From positions 14,882-78,881 of the forward strand of contig JAGZGB010000001.1 of NCBI GenBank assembly GCA_018367495.1: a stretch of DNA of 64,000 nucleotides, read 5' to 3'. The position numbers were made by a program, and so were the translations under genes. Under the pieces are notes generated by a model. That model worked only from the letters and a program-made list of their open reading frames with translations. It ran no database searches and was not told where the DNA came from. This document shows positions 55,450-64,000 of the stretch, in pieces. The DNA comes from Veillonella sp. (GTDB taxonomy: Bacteria; Bacillota_C; Negativicutes; Veillonellales; Veillonellaceae). The stretch's first letter is position 1. Each line of letters opens with the position of its first letter.

Positions 55450-56388
55450 CTATTTCGTATAGGGCTGAACAATTATGGTATTTGAAATATACCTAAAGTT
55501 AATCATCGCTCCTAATGGTAATGTTTGATGCGGTGTTCCATGACCTGTTGGGACATAACATACAAAAGGCTCCAATAATTCAGGGTCTCTATTTTCCTCC
55601 ATGTAGCGTAACGCTTCATAGCCTAAATCATAATCACGCTCATCATCGTCGCCTTCACAATCTGTAAAAGTACCAATCACTAAACCTTTAATACGACTCA
55701 ATAAACCACTAAGACGAAATTGTTGCAACATACGATCTAGCTTATAAGGGGCCTCTCCTACATCTTCAATGAATAGTAATGTATCCTCCCAAGATGTATC
55801 CTCTAAAAAATACGGTGTTCCTGACAACATAGATAACATCGTCATATTGCCGCCCCGTAAAATACCTTCTCCTAGCTCAGTACCAATAGCACCACGAGGC
55901 GGTTCAGGTAAGGGTTCTATGACTTGTAATTTACCTTCTAATGTATTAAATAAAGCATCAATATCAGCTTTGCGTTCAGGCTTAAAATCTACGCCCATCG
56001 GCCCGTGATAGGTAATGATCCGGCTATATCGATTGATAGCCATGTGAAGTGCTGTACAATCACTATATCCAATAAAAGCCTTTCGATGCTTACGGATTTC
56101 TGTATAATCTAATAAATCTAGATAACGCATTGTTCCATAACCACCGCGCAAAGCAAGTACCGCATCACAAGGTGCGGTGGTCATCATATATTGAAATTCT
56201 CGGGCTTGCTCCTCTGGTGTACCACCATACAAGCCTTTGCGATGTGCACTTTCACCAAAGAATACTTTATAGCCCCTTAGGTTACAAATTTCTTCTATTC
56301 TATGTAAATCTTCATCGCTCGCACTGGCAGGTGCCATGATACCTATAATCATGCCCGGTGCTAAGCGCTTTGGTTCAATCCAGTTCAT
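55450..56388 (-). CDS. ldcA: LD-carboxypeptidase (S66 family, LdcA-like)
   Basis: Cytoplasmic serine peptidase that in E. coli removes the terminal D-Ala from murein tetrapeptide during wall recycling. It has 312 residues. The Ser nucleophile lies in GYSDCTALH, and the Glu and His of the S66 triad are expected in LLFIEDVGEAPYKLDR and PTGHGTPHQT. It sits immediately downstream of the oligopeptide permease operon and upstream of an M20 peptidase. Other members (MccF type) hydrolyse antibiotic peptides, so murein as substrate is an inference. Confidence 0.9.
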   Translation of the reverse strand: MNWIEPKRLAPGMIIGIMAPASASDEDLHRIEEICNLRGYKVFFGESAHRKGLYGGTPEEQAREFQYMMTTAPCDAVLALRGGYGTMRYLDLLDYTEIRKHRKAFIGYSDCTALHMAINRYSRIITYHGPMGVDFKPERKADIDALFNTLEGKLQVIEPLPEPPRGAIGTELGEGILRGGNMTMLSMLSGTPYFLEDTSWEDTLLFIEDVGEAPYKLDRMLQQFRLSGLLSRIKGLVIGTFTDCEGDDDERDYDLGYEALRYMEENRDPELLEPFVCYVPTGHGTPHQTLPLGAMINFRYISNTIIVQPYTK

Positions 56389-56401
56389 ATGTCCTCATAA
56401 A

Positions 56402-56435
56402 ATACAACAAAAGACGTACACAATGTGTACGTCTT
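56402..56435 (-). terminator. Terminator after the oligopeptide-binding protein gene
   Basis: Perfect stem AAGACGTACACA/TGTGTACGTCTT with a minimal loop, ten bases past the stop, then a T-rich tract (TTTTGTTGTATTTT) on the minus strand. It lies 23 bases before the S66 gene, which needs either readthrough or its own promoter. Confidence 0.9.
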
Positions 56436-56444
56436 AAGTGTATC

Positions 56445-58046
56445 TTATTTGTATGCTTTTTTAAAGTCAACAAGGCCCAATGTAGTCCAGAAATAATTTT
56501 GAATGCTTCCATTTGTTACATATGGTTGTGTTGTGAAATACAATGGCATTACTAGAGATTCATCAAAAATCATCTGTTCTGCTTTATGCATCAACGTATC
56601 CCGTTCAGCCCCATTTGGTGTCGTACGAATACGAGCGATTAACTCGTTATAATCATCACTATGGTACTGACTATCATTGTCTTCAGCAGAGAATACTTCT
56701 AAGAAGTTTTGTGGATCACCGTAATCCGCAACCCAAGAAGCACGAGCAACTTGATATTTACCAGCTTCTCGGTCGGCTAAAAATACCTTTGTCTCTTGAT
56801 TTTGTAAGCGTACATCTGCACCAAATGCATTGACCCAAGCATCTTGTACAGCTTCAGCAATCGCTTTATGTAATTCACTTGTATTATACAAAATCGTAAT
56901 TGGAGGCAATGGATGGTTCTTATCATAGCCAGCTTTCTTCAAGATTTCTTTAGCTTGTTCCACATCTTCATAAACAAGATAACTACCAGCTTCACGGAAA
57001 TCTTCACGTCCATTACTTTCAAGCATTCCGTAAGGAACAAAGGCATAGGCTGCCTCTTTACCACCGCGAACAATATTGTCAACGATGTTAGCACGATTGA
57101 TAACCATGGAGAAAGCTTTACGCACCTCAGGGTCTGTGAAAGGTTCTGCTTTCACATTGAATACGTAATAATAGTTACCAAGCATAGGTCCAATATGTAA
57201 TAGTCCCGCCTCTTCTAAGCGTTTTTGATCTGCTACAGGAGGCTCAACCGTCATATCTGCTTCGCCACCTTCAACCAATGTAAGGCGTGTGCTTTGGGAT
57301 TCACTAATAGGCCAATTCATTTTCTCTGTTTTCACAGAATCTGCATCCCAATAGTTAGGATTCTTGATGAAATCCATTTCTCCATTATGCTTCCAGGATA
57401 GTAAGCGGTATGGACCATTAGATACAAATGTATCTGCATTGGCAGCCCAGTTTTCTTGAGCCTCTACAGCTTTTTGGCTCACTGGATAATAGCTATGAGA
57501 AGCTAGTAATTTTAAGAAATACGCTGTTGGATTCTCTAAGGTAACTACTAAAGTATCATCATCAATAGCCTTAACACCAACATCTTCAGCTGCAGCGTCA
57601 CCATTATTAAAGGCTTCGCCATTTTTTAATACATATAACATATATGCATTGTCCGCATGGACTTCAGGGTCTAATACGCGTTTCCAAGCGTATTCAAAGT
57701 CATGAGCCGTCAAAGGCTCTCCATTAGACCATTTCAAATCAGGTCGTAAATGGAAGGTATACTCACGACCATCATTGGAAATATCCCAGCTTTTAGCAAG
57801 TGCTGCCTCTGGTTCACTTTCATCATTTAAACGAATTAAACCATCAAACAATTGAAGTTGAACCGTAGCCTCTGGTGAGGTAGTAGACTTTGCTGGATCC
57901 AATGTGGATGGTTCCTGCTCAATAACATATCGAATGGTATGCTCATCAATCGGTTGCTCCCCACGAGGATAACCAAATACAAACAAGAGCACACTCACCC
58001 CAAGAGCAAGGACCATGAGTTTTAACAAATTTCGTTTATCCATCAT
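56445..58046 (-). CDS. oppA: Oligopeptide-binding protein (OppA/DppA family)
   Basis: Periplasmic solute-binding protein of the family 5 type, 533 residues. The N-terminus has a hydrophobic segment (about 8-26) but no lipobox Cys, so it is either a soluble periplasmic protein or kept by an uncleaved anchor. SBP family 5 motifs are RYVIEQEPSTLDPAKST and the conserved YTFHLRPDLKWSNGEP. Last gene of oppB-oppC-oppD-oppF-hydrolase-oppA, before a strong terminator. Confidence 0.93.
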   Translation of the reverse strand: MMDKRNLLKLMVLALGVSVLLFVFGYPRGEQPIDEHTIRYVIEQEPSTLDPAKSTTSPEATVQLQLFDGLIRLNDESEPEAALAKSWDISNDGREYTFHLRPDLKWSNGEPLTAHDFEYAWKRVLDPEVHADNAYMLYVLKNGEAFNNGDAAAEDVGVKAIDDDTLVVTLENPTAYFLKLLASHSYYPVSQKAVEAQENWAANADTFVSNGPYRLLSWKHNGEMDFIKNPNYWDADSVKTEKMNWPISESQSTRLTLVEGGEADMTVEPPVADQKRLEEAGLLHIGPMLGNYYYVFNVKAEPFTDPEVRKAFSMVINRANIVDNIVRGGKEAAYAFVPYGMLESNGREDFREAGSYLVYEDVEQAKEILKKAGYDKNHPLPPITILYNTSELHKAIAEAVQDAWVNAFGADVRLQNQETKVFLADREAGKYQVARASWVADYGDPQNFLEVFSAEDNDSQYHSDDYNELIARIRTTPNGAERDTLMHKAEQMIFDESLVMPLYFTTQPYVTNGSIQNYFWTTLGLVDFKKAYK

Positions 58047-58861
58047 GGCAATGCTTCCTCTACAAATTCTTTCATGATACGCCCTACTCGAGCGCCTAAC
58101 TCTTTACCGCGGTCATTATCAGTATCGCTCATCAAAAGGATAAAGCAAAAATGACCTCTAAATGTTTCTAATATTCCCCCATCGTGCTCTACGCGATCAA
58201 GGGATCCTGTTTTATGGTGAAAGCGTGTATCTTCGCCCCAATAAAATGGCAAAATATCACGGAATTGTTGGCGACCTAAAATATTCCACATCTCCCGACC
58301 AAAAGCATCTCTATCTCGACATTCAAAAATATGTTTATAAAGACGAGCTAGAGCCATAGCCGTCATACGATTATCACGGCCTTCGGCAAGAGCTTCAAAA
58401 TCCATCATCATACGATTCAACTCAATTTCCTCTACACCAAGCTGTTCTGCACGAGCATTTATATTCTCCATGCCTAGAACTGTAATGAGCAAATTTGTCG
58501 CAATATTATCACTAAGAACCATCATAAGCCGACATAACTCAAGATATGTAAAGCTATGCTTTGCTACTAGCTCTTGTAAAGCACCACCGCCTTCAACACG
58601 AGGTGTTCTAGATAGGGGAACTGTATCGTTAAGGTCTAATTGATCAGTACGAGCTAAATGGAACACATATTCCATAATGAGTACCTTAATCAAACTTGCA
58701 CTAGAGTGTATCGTGTTTTCCCCTTTAGAAGCAATGATAGTCGATTCCTCTTCATCGTCAAATTGAAGTACTATATAAGATATATTTCCTTTAGGTGCTA
58801 ATTCTTTGATAACTGTATCGAGTTGATCTTCCAAGGACTTACCAACAAGTAACTTTTCCAT
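58043..58861 (-). CDS. Cytoplasmic class A beta-lactamase-fold serine hydrolase
   Basis: 272 residues with the three class A elements: SxxK (Ser 56, Lys 59 in SASLIK), SDN (117-119), and KTG (217-219). There is no signal peptide, so it should stay in the cytoplasm. The omega-loop Glu 166 of real class A enzymes aligns with Met 152 and Asn 170 with Glu 156, so beta-lactamase activity is unlikely. It lies inside the opp operon, 12 bases after oppF and overlapping oppA by 4 bp. A role in trimming imported peptides or D-amino acid peptides is a guess. Confidence 0.82.
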   Translation of the reverse strand: MEKLLVGKSLEDQLDTVIKELAPKGNISYIVLQFDDEEESTIIASKGENTIHSSASLIKVLIMEYVFHLARTDQLDLNDTVPLSRTPRVEGGGALQELVAKHSFTYLELCRLMMVLSDNIATNLLITVLGMENINARAEQLGVEEIELNRMMMDFEALAEGRDNRMTAMALARLYKHIFECRDRDAFGREMWNILGRQQFRDILPFYWGEDTRFHHKTGSLDRVEHDGGILETFRGHFCFILLMSDTDNDRGKELGARVGRIMKEFVEEALP

Positions 58862-58873
58862 ACTATTCTCCCA

Positions 58874-59821
58874 TTATATGTGCCAGCATGCGATGCGGCG
58901 GTCTGCCCAATCGCGAAGAGGCGGTCGTTCTGCAAAACAGCGCCCCTCAGCTTCTGGACATCGACCACTAAACAAACAACCTTTAGGCGGATCTAGTGGA
59001 TTTGGTGGGTCCCCTTTAAGTGGTGCTCCAATTGGAGCATGTGGTATAACAGGGCCATTCAAGGCAGTCAAAGCACGGGTGTAAGGATGTTGTGGGAATT
59101 CGTATAAATCCAATGCAGGACCTTCTTCCATAACAGCTCCTAAGTACATAACTACCATTCGATGACTAATATAGCGCACCATATTTAAATCATGAGAAAT
59201 AAAGAGGTACGAAATACCATGTTGTTCTTGTAATCGTTCAAGCAATGTCATAATTTGTACTTGAATTGATACATCTAGTGCTGAAATCGGTTCATCACAA
59301 ATAATACACTGTGGCTGCATGATCAGAGCCCGTGCAATACCAATACGTTGACGTTGACCACCAGATAATTCATGAGCATAGCGCTCACCAAAGGACATGT
59401 TTAAGCCTACTTGATCAAGCACTTCTTTTACTCGAATAACACGATCGCGAGGTGTATATTTGGGATCTAGCTCCAATGGTTCCTCTAGAATCGCATTAAC
59501 TGTAAGACGTGGATTAAGAGATGCATAAGGGTTTTGGAATACCATTTGCATCACTGGATGAACGGCTTTGCGCTCCACATACGGATCAATCTGTCGACCA
59601 TTCATATAAATAGAACCTGATGTAGCTTGATGTAAGCCCATCAAAGTGTAGCCAAATGTGGATTTACCGCATCCAGACTCACCTACGATACCAAGAGTTT
59701 CCCCTGGCGATTGATATAGGCTCACGCCTTGTACAGCGTGTACCGTGTGTTTTGGCTTAAATAAGCCTCCTGACAGAGTGAACTCTTTAACGAGATTGTC
59801 AGTTTCCCATACGTAACTCAT
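58874..59821 (-). CDS. oppF: Oligopeptide ABC transporter ATPase OppF
   Basis: Second ATPase of the permease. It has 315 residues with Walker A GESGCGKST, signature LSGGQRQR, Walker B CIICDEPISALDV, and the C-terminal Cys-containing CLFSGRCPEAEGRC segment typical of OppF/DppF iron-sulfur proteins. It overlaps oppD by one base. Confidence 0.94.
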   Translation of the reverse strand: MSYVWETDNLVKEFTLSGGLFKPKHTVHAVQGVSLYQSPGETLGIVGESGCGKSTFGYTLMGLHQATSGSIYMNGRQIDPYVERKAVHPVMQMVFQNPYASLNPRLTVNAILEEPLELDPKYTPRDRVIRVKEVLDQVGLNMSFGERYAHELSGGQRQRIGIARALIMQPQCIICDEPISALDVSIQVQIMTLLERLQEQHGISYLFISHDLNMVRYISHRMVVMYLGAVMEEGPALDLYEFPQHPYTRALTALNGPVIPHAPIGAPLKGDPPNPLDPPKGCLFSGRCPEAEGRCFAERPPLRDWADRRIACWHI

Positions 59822-60801
59822 TAAAGTCCCTCCAACTTAGCTAACCAACATGTAAATTGATGATTTTCACCAACATTTGTAACCATAGGAATCCGATTAC
59901 CACAAATGCGCATAGCCCACTTGCATCGCGGATTAAATGCACATCCTCGCGGTAAATCAAATAGATCTGGCGGTTGCCCCTCTACGGCTTTTAACTCACC
60001 ATGCCATTTACCTTGTGGCAGAGCAAGCAATAACCCTAATGTGTACGGATGGCGAGGTTCATTAAAGATGCCCTCCACTGTAGCAGATTCAACACATTTA
60101 CCAGCATACATAACCATAACGCGATCGCAAATTTGAGCGATAACACGTAAGTTATGAGAAATAAAGATAATCCCAATACCAGCCTCTACAGCTAATGTTT
60201 GCATAAGGCGCAAAATTTGAGCCTCTGTTGTAATATCTAGAGCTGTTGTCGGTTCATCGCAAATCAAAATCTTTGGACGACCTGCTACAGCCATGGCGAT
60301 ACAAACACGTTGGCGCATACCACCGCTCAATTCATGAGGATATTGAGATAATCGTCTTTCCGGCGTAGAAAGACCCATCTTCTTTAATAAGTCGATAGCG
60401 ATTGCTCGTTCGTCATAATCCTCACCATATGCATTGGTGCGATGGATAACCTCATACATTTGCTCACCAATCGTCATGATTGGATTCAAAGAGGTCATCG
60501 GATCTTGGAATACCATGGCAACAGTAGTACCACGCAATTCATTCCAATCATCTTCAGTGAATTCAAGGCAATCATTGCCATCAATCATAAATGTATCGGC
60601 TTTAATTTTTGTTTTACCATATGGTAGTAATCCCATTAAGGAATTAACTAGCACAGATTTACCACAGCCGGATTCACCAACAATACCTAAAATCTCACCT
60701 GGTTGTAAGGAGATATCTTGATTACGAATAACTCGTAAAGGACCTTGGAAGGTATCGATGGTAATGGACACATTGCGCACATCAACAATTGCGTTATTCA
60801 T
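59821..60801 (-). CDS. oppD: Oligopeptide ABC transporter ATPase OppD
   Basis: First ATPase of the permease. It has 326 residues with Walker A GESGCGKSV (Val in place of the usual Thr/Ser after Lys-Ser), signature LSGGMRQR, Walker B ILICDEPTTALD, and the Cys-rich GCAFNPRCKWAMRIC segment expected of OppD/DppD. It overlaps oppC and oppF by one base each. Confidence 0.93.
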   Translation of the reverse strand: MNNAIVDVRNVSITIDTFQGPLRVIRNQDISLQPGEILGIVGESGCGKSVLVNSLMGLLPYGKTKIKADTFMIDGNDCLEFTEDDWNELRGTTVAMVFQDPMTSLNPIMTIGEQMYEVIHRTNAYGEDYDERAIAIDLLKKMGLSTPERRLSQYPHELSGGMRQRVCIAMAVAGRPKILICDEPTTALDITTEAQILRLMQTLAVEAGIGIIFISHNLRVIAQICDRVMVMYAGKCVESATVEGIFNEPRHPYTLGLLLALPQGKWHGELKAVEGQPPDLFDLPRGCAFNPRCKWAMRICGNRIPMVTNVGENHQFTCWLAKLEGL

Positions 60802-61700
60802 TATCTATCTCCTTCCTTAGGGTCTAACACATTACGTAAGCCATCGCCAAGGAATGCAAAACCAAGCATGGTAACGCTAATGGCAACAGCAGGGAAAATC
60901 AGTTGGAATGGATAGGAGCGCATGCTACTAATCCCTTCAGAAGCTAATACGCCCCAGCTCGCCATAGGTGCATTAACACCTAAACCGATAAAGCTAAGGA
61001 ATGCTTCTGTAAAAATAGCCTCTGGAATGGCCAATGTCAAAGTAATGATAATTGGACCCACACAGTTGGGCAAAATATGACGCAATAAAATGCGATACTT
61101 TGGAATCCCCATCGCTTCAGCAGCAATGATGTATTCTTCGTTTTTAACTTTCAAAATTTGACTACGTACGATACGAGCCATGTTAAGCCAATAAGCGATG
61201 CCTAATGCTACGAAAATAGATGTTAAGCCAGGGCCAAGTACAACCATCAACAAAATTACATAAAGTAAGAGTGGAATGCCGTACAAAACATCTACTAGCC
61301 CCATCATAATACGGTCAACCTTGCCACCAAGATAACCTGCAATGCCTCCATAGGTAACACCGATAACAAGATTGATGAAAGCCGCTACAAAACCAATAGT
61401 TAGGGAAATACGAGCACCATACATTACGCGCGTATAAATATCGCGGCCCAATGTATCTGTACCAAACCAATGACTAAAGCTTGGACTTTGGTTCGCATCA
61501 ATCAAAGATTGATCCGCATAGGTATATGGAGAAATAATCGGTCCTAAAATGGCTAGCACAATCATTACTAATATAATAGTTGCCCCTACTACGGCCAAGC
61601 GATTCACCTTAAATCTCGCCCATTTACTAGGACGTTTTATAAAGCTTGTAATTTCTTCTTGAGGAGTTCGTTCAATAGGTAAAAAATCTTCCTTATTCAT
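60801..61700 (-). CDS. oppC: Oligopeptide ABC transporter permease OppC
   Basis: Membrane subunit with about six hydrophobic segments. It has 299 residues from ATG 61700, six bases after GAGGAGG; the longer frame would begin inside oppB. The EAA-type loop is EAMGIPKYRILLRHILPN, and GTDTLGRDIYTRV lies in the periplasmic region typical of OppC. It overlaps the oppB end by 8 bp. Confidence 0.94.
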   Translation of the reverse strand: MNKEDFLPIERTPQEEITSFIKRPSKWARFKVNRLAVVGATIILVMIVLAILGPIISPYTYADQSLIDANQSPSFSHWFGTDTLGRDIYTRVMYGARISLTIGFVAAFINLVIGVTYGGIAGYLGGKVDRIMMGLVDVLYGIPLLLYVILLMVVLGPGLTSIFVALGIAYWLNMARIVRSQILKVKNEEYIIAAEAMGIPKYRILLRHILPNCVGPIIITLTLAIPEAIFTEAFLSFIGLGVNAPMASWGVLASEGISSMRSYPFQLIFPAVAISVTMLGFAFLGDGLRNVLDPKEGDR

Positions 61701-62625
61701 CTGTCCCCTCCTCTGTCGTAACACGTGGATCAATTAACGGATAAATCATATCCACCAAGATATTAAGAAATACTACAAGAGCACTATAGAAAATCGTAAT
61801 GCCAAGAATAACAGTATAATCACGGTTGTAAATAGATGTTACGAAATACTGTCCAAGGCCTGGAATAGCAAAGATTGTTTCTACGATAAAGCTACCGGTC
61901 AAAAGGCTGGCAGCCAATGGGCCCAAATAAGTAATAACTGGCAAAATAGCATTCCCTAGTGCATGACGTGTTAAAATAGTCCAAGAGCCTAACCCTTTCG
62001 CACGAGCTGTGCGGATATATTCTTGTTGATACACATCAAGCAAGCCACTGCGAGTTAAACGTGCAATGAATGCCATCGGTTGTGCTGCTAACGTTAACAC
62101 TGGTAACACCATATAAGATGGACCACGCCATAACGCCACCGGGAACCATCCCAGTTCAAAACCAACCACATACACAAGAACGGCACCAATAATAAAGGTA
62201 GGCACGGATATGCCAATTGTAGATAATACGGTTACTGCATAATCAACGATACCATTAGGGCGCATAGCACTTATAGCACCAGCCGCAATACCACCAACTA
62301 CAGCTACTATTAATGATAACAAACCGAGTTGTGCAGAAATTGGGAATGCATCGCTGATAATATCGTTCACACTACGACCTTCATACTTATATGATGGTCC
62401 CAAATCACCAGTTATAACCCCACCTAAATAATCACCATACTGTTTCCATACAGGATCATCAAGATGATACTTTGCTTCAATACTTGCTTTCACCTGAGGT
62501 GGTAATTTCTTTTCAGTTGTAAAAGGTCCTCCCGGTATTGCATGCATTAATGCAAATGTTACGGTAATGATGACCCATAAGATTATGATTGCGCCACCTA
62601 GGCGTCGAAATACATACCTTGTCAT
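61693..62625 (-). CDS. oppB: Oligopeptide ABC transporter permease OppB
   Basis: Membrane subunit of the permease, 310 residues from ATG 62625, nine bases after GGAGG; a GTG two codons earlier sits too close to the site. Six hydrophobic segments and the EAA loop TARAKGLGSWTILTRHALGN identify the DppB/OppB family. First gene of the operon, with a promoter at 62660-62688. Confidence 0.94.
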   Translation of the reverse strand: MTRYVFRRLGGAIIILWVIITVTFALMHAIPGGPFTTEKKLPPQVKASIEAKYHLDDPVWKQYGDYLGGVITGDLGPSYKYEGRSVNDIISDAFPISAQLGLLSLIVAVVGGIAAGAISAMRPNGIVDYAVTVLSTIGISVPTFIIGAVLVYVVGFELGWFPVALWRGPSYMVLPVLTLAAQPMAFIARLTRSGLLDVYQQEYIRTARAKGLGSWTILTRHALGNAILPVITYLGPLAASLLTGSFIVETIFAIPGLGQYFVTSIYNRDYTVILGITIFYSALVVFLNILVDMIYPLIDPRVTTEEGTDE

Positions 62626-62659
62626 TGTCACTTTCCTCCATAAAAAGTCTATCTGTCTT

Positions 62660-62688
62660 ATTATACTACATTATGAAGTTAATTTCAT
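62660..62688 (-). promoter_or_regulatory. Promoter of the opp operon
   Basis: Minus strand: -35 ATGAAA (62683-62688), 17-base spacer, perfect -10 TATAAT (62660-62665), about 35 bases before the oppB ATG. Confidence 0.55.
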
Positions 62689-62704
62689 GAATAACATCAT
62701 TACA

Positions 62705-62733
62705 TTTACAGAAAGCACTATATAACGTACAAT
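62705..62733 (+). promoter_or_regulatory. Promoter of the pyridoxamine-kinase-like gene
   Basis: Plus strand: -35 TTTACA (62705-62710), 17-base spacer, -10 TACAAT (62728-62733), each with five of six consensus bases, 27 bases before the start. Confidence 0.6.
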
Positions 62734-62760
62734 AAATTATATACTATTTGGGAGGTGTCT

Positions 62761-63594
62761 ATGATAGCAGTACCTAGAGTTTTAACAATTCAAGATATGA
62801 GCTCCATCGGCCGTTGTGCCTTAACCGTTATGATTCCAATCATCAGCGCTATGCGTTGTCAAGCGGTTCCATTGGCAACAGCTGTATTGAGTAATCATTT
62901 AGAATATCCACACTATGAGTTCGTAGATTTATCTGCACACATGCGAGATTTTATGGATTGCTGGGATAAAAATGAAATCGACTTCCAAGCTATTGTTAGT
63001 GGTTTTTTAGCATCGCCAGAACAAATTCATCTCGTTGAAGAAGCTATCGATCGATTTGGCTGTAATGGTCAAATGATTATCGTCGATCCCGCCATGGCTG
63101 ATGACGGTCGCCTTTACTCTATCTATACACCTGATATGGTAGTAGCTATGCGACAACTCGTTTCAAAGGCTCACATTGTAAAGCCTAATTACACAGAAGC
63201 TTGCTTCTTATTAGACATTCCATACTCTACAGATCCTATTAGCAATGATGAATTGCGCCTTCAATGCAAGAAATTACACCAAATGGGACCCGATATGGTT
63301 ATCATGACCAGTGTGCCATCGGAAACCCGTGCAGTCATCGCCGTCTATGATGGACCAACTGATTATTTAAAAACATATGATATTCCTCTTATCCCTGTGA
63401 AAGCGACAGGAACGGGAGATATCTTTACTGCTGTATTATCCGGTGCAGTAATGAGGGGATATTCACCTTATGATGCGGCAGAGCTGGCAATGAATTTTAC
63501 TACTAAAGCAATTCAAGCTACAGTTGATACTGTAAAATCTATGAAACAAGGTGTAGCATTTGAGCTAGTCTTGCCAGAATTAACTCAAATATAA
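62761..63594 (+). CDS. pdxY: Pyridoxamine/pyridoxal kinase-like protein (PdxY/PfkB superfamily)
   Basis: Phosphorylates pyridoxal or pyridoxamine for B6 salvage, by family. It has 277 residues from ATG 62761, five bases after GGGAGG; a GTG two codons earlier overlaps the site. The N-terminal TIQDMSSIGRCA, the KPNYTEACFLL segment, and the C-terminal anion hole GTGDIF are typical of pyridoxal kinases. Divergent from the opp operon. Followed by a second plus-strand gene. Confidence 0.85.
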   Translation: MIAVPRVLTIQDMSSIGRCALTVMIPIISAMRCQAVPLATAVLSNHLEYPHYEFVDLSAHMRDFMDCWDKNEIDFQAIVSGFLASPEQIHLVEEAIDRFGCNGQMIIVDPAMADDGRLYSIYTPDMVVAMRQLVSKAHIVKPNYTEACFLLDIPYSTDPISNDELRLQCKKLHQMGPDMVIMTSVPSETRAVIAVYDGPTDYLKTYDIPLIPVKATGTGDIFTAVLSGAVMRGYSPYDAAELAMNFTTKAIQATVDTVKSMKQGVAFELVLPELTQI

Positions 63595-63615
63595 GCTACA
63601 AATAAAGGGGAACTT

Positions 63616-64000
63616 ATGGATTTACTCTATGTTGTATTACGAACACTACTTATATGTACCGTCGGTTTGCTCATCGCATTCCAAGGTCGACGTATGGGGG
63701 TATCGATTTTTAATCTAACGGGACGGTTAAATCGACTACAATTTATCATATGCTTCATTATTTTAATGATTTTATTCCACATCGTTCACTACATCGATGA
63801 TATATTCTTAAATTTTGTTGTATCATTACCGGCATATTGGTTTACGAGAGTGATTATATGGATTCTATTGGCTGTTTTATTCCCATTATCCTGTATTTTA
63901 TTTGGCCGTCGTATTCATGACATTGGCTTTAATGCATGGGCAGGAATTCTCTGGTCGGTAATCATCATTTTTATCAATACCTATTCTGCTGTATCACCAT
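63616..64000 (+). CDS. DUF805-like integral membrane protein (3' end cut off by window edge)
   Basis: The first 128 codons of a membrane protein, open at the window end. An N-terminal hydrophobic segment (about 3-21), then GRLNRLQFI and three more hydrophobic segments, with GRRIHDIGF near residue 108, are the DUF805 hallmarks. The function of that family is unknown. ATG 63616 follows AAAGGGG five bases upstream and 22 bases after the previous stop, so the two genes are probably co-transcribed. Confidence 0.78.
   Translation, partial: MDLLYVVLRTLLICTVGLLIAFQGRRMGVSIFNLTGRLNRLQFIICFIILMILFHIVHYIDDIFLNFVVSLPAYWFTRVIIWILLAVLFPLSCILFGRRIHDIGFNAWAGILWSVIIIFINTYSAVSP

Noticed and set aside
58043..58861. 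Beta-lactamase resistance gene
   Set aside because: No signal peptide and no Glu 166. It sits in an opp operon. Better called a serine hydrolase of unknown substrate.

Overview
The window looks like a chromosome segment of Veillonella (Negativicutes, the diderm Firmicutes). Low-GC Firmicutes-type housekeeping genes (serS, lysS, greA, ftsH, tilS, divIC, a YabR-like S1 protein, folate genes) sit beside a nearly complete set of Gram-negative outer-membrane genes. I read the genus from gene content and order. The species cannot be named from this alone. Almost everything is on the minus strand; only a ThrE-type exporter, a pyridoxamine-kinase-like gene and the truncated last gene are on the plus strand. 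I saw no rRNA, tRNA, CRISPR, insertion sequence or prophage gene.

Region 1 (1-29.2 kb) is an outer-membrane island. In transcription order (high to low coordinates) it holds: murA and an MreB with a long basic N-terminal extension; an AMIN/glycosidase-like exported protein; an operon of a small exported biotinyl/lipoyl-like protein, an S55 (SpoIVB-type) protease, MlaE, MlaF, a long MlaD and a TolC; tamB; an operon of bamA, three Skp/OmpH paralogues, lpxD and lpxL; an operon of lpxC, fabZ and lpxA; and an operon of lpxI, lpxB, msbA and kdtA. Together these make lipid A-Kdo, flip it, fold outer-membrane proteins, and move phospholipid across the envelope. No MlaA, MlaB, MlaC or TamA is present in the window.

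Region 2 (29.3-50.3 kb) is mostly housekeeping: class II fructose bisphosphatase, a transaldolase-like protein and serS; a CDF-like transporter with a degenerate metal site; a long ornithine-decarboxylase-type enzyme; greA-lysS; dusB; birA-coaX, with a striking palindrome at the birA start region; the ThrE-type exporter; ppx-tilS-hpt-ftsH; divIC and an S1 protein; an unusual lactate/malate-dehydrogenase-family enzyme; and a GlsB-type membrane protein with an unknown partner.

Region 3 (50.3-64 kb) has an ABC-F ATPase followed by folE-folP-folB-folK. Upstream is an oligopeptide permease operon (oppBCDF, a cytoplasmic beta-lactamase-fold serine hydrolase, and a solute-binding protein). An LD-carboxypeptidase (S66) and an M20 peptidase follow it. 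This set resembles a module for importing and breaking down peptides, perhaps murein peptides. A pyridoxamine-kinase-like gene and a truncated DUF805-type membrane protein close the window.

Terminators and promoters were found by eye and split most of this into clear transcription units. Several start codons were moved inward because a good Shine-Dalgarno sequence and family length favour an internal start.
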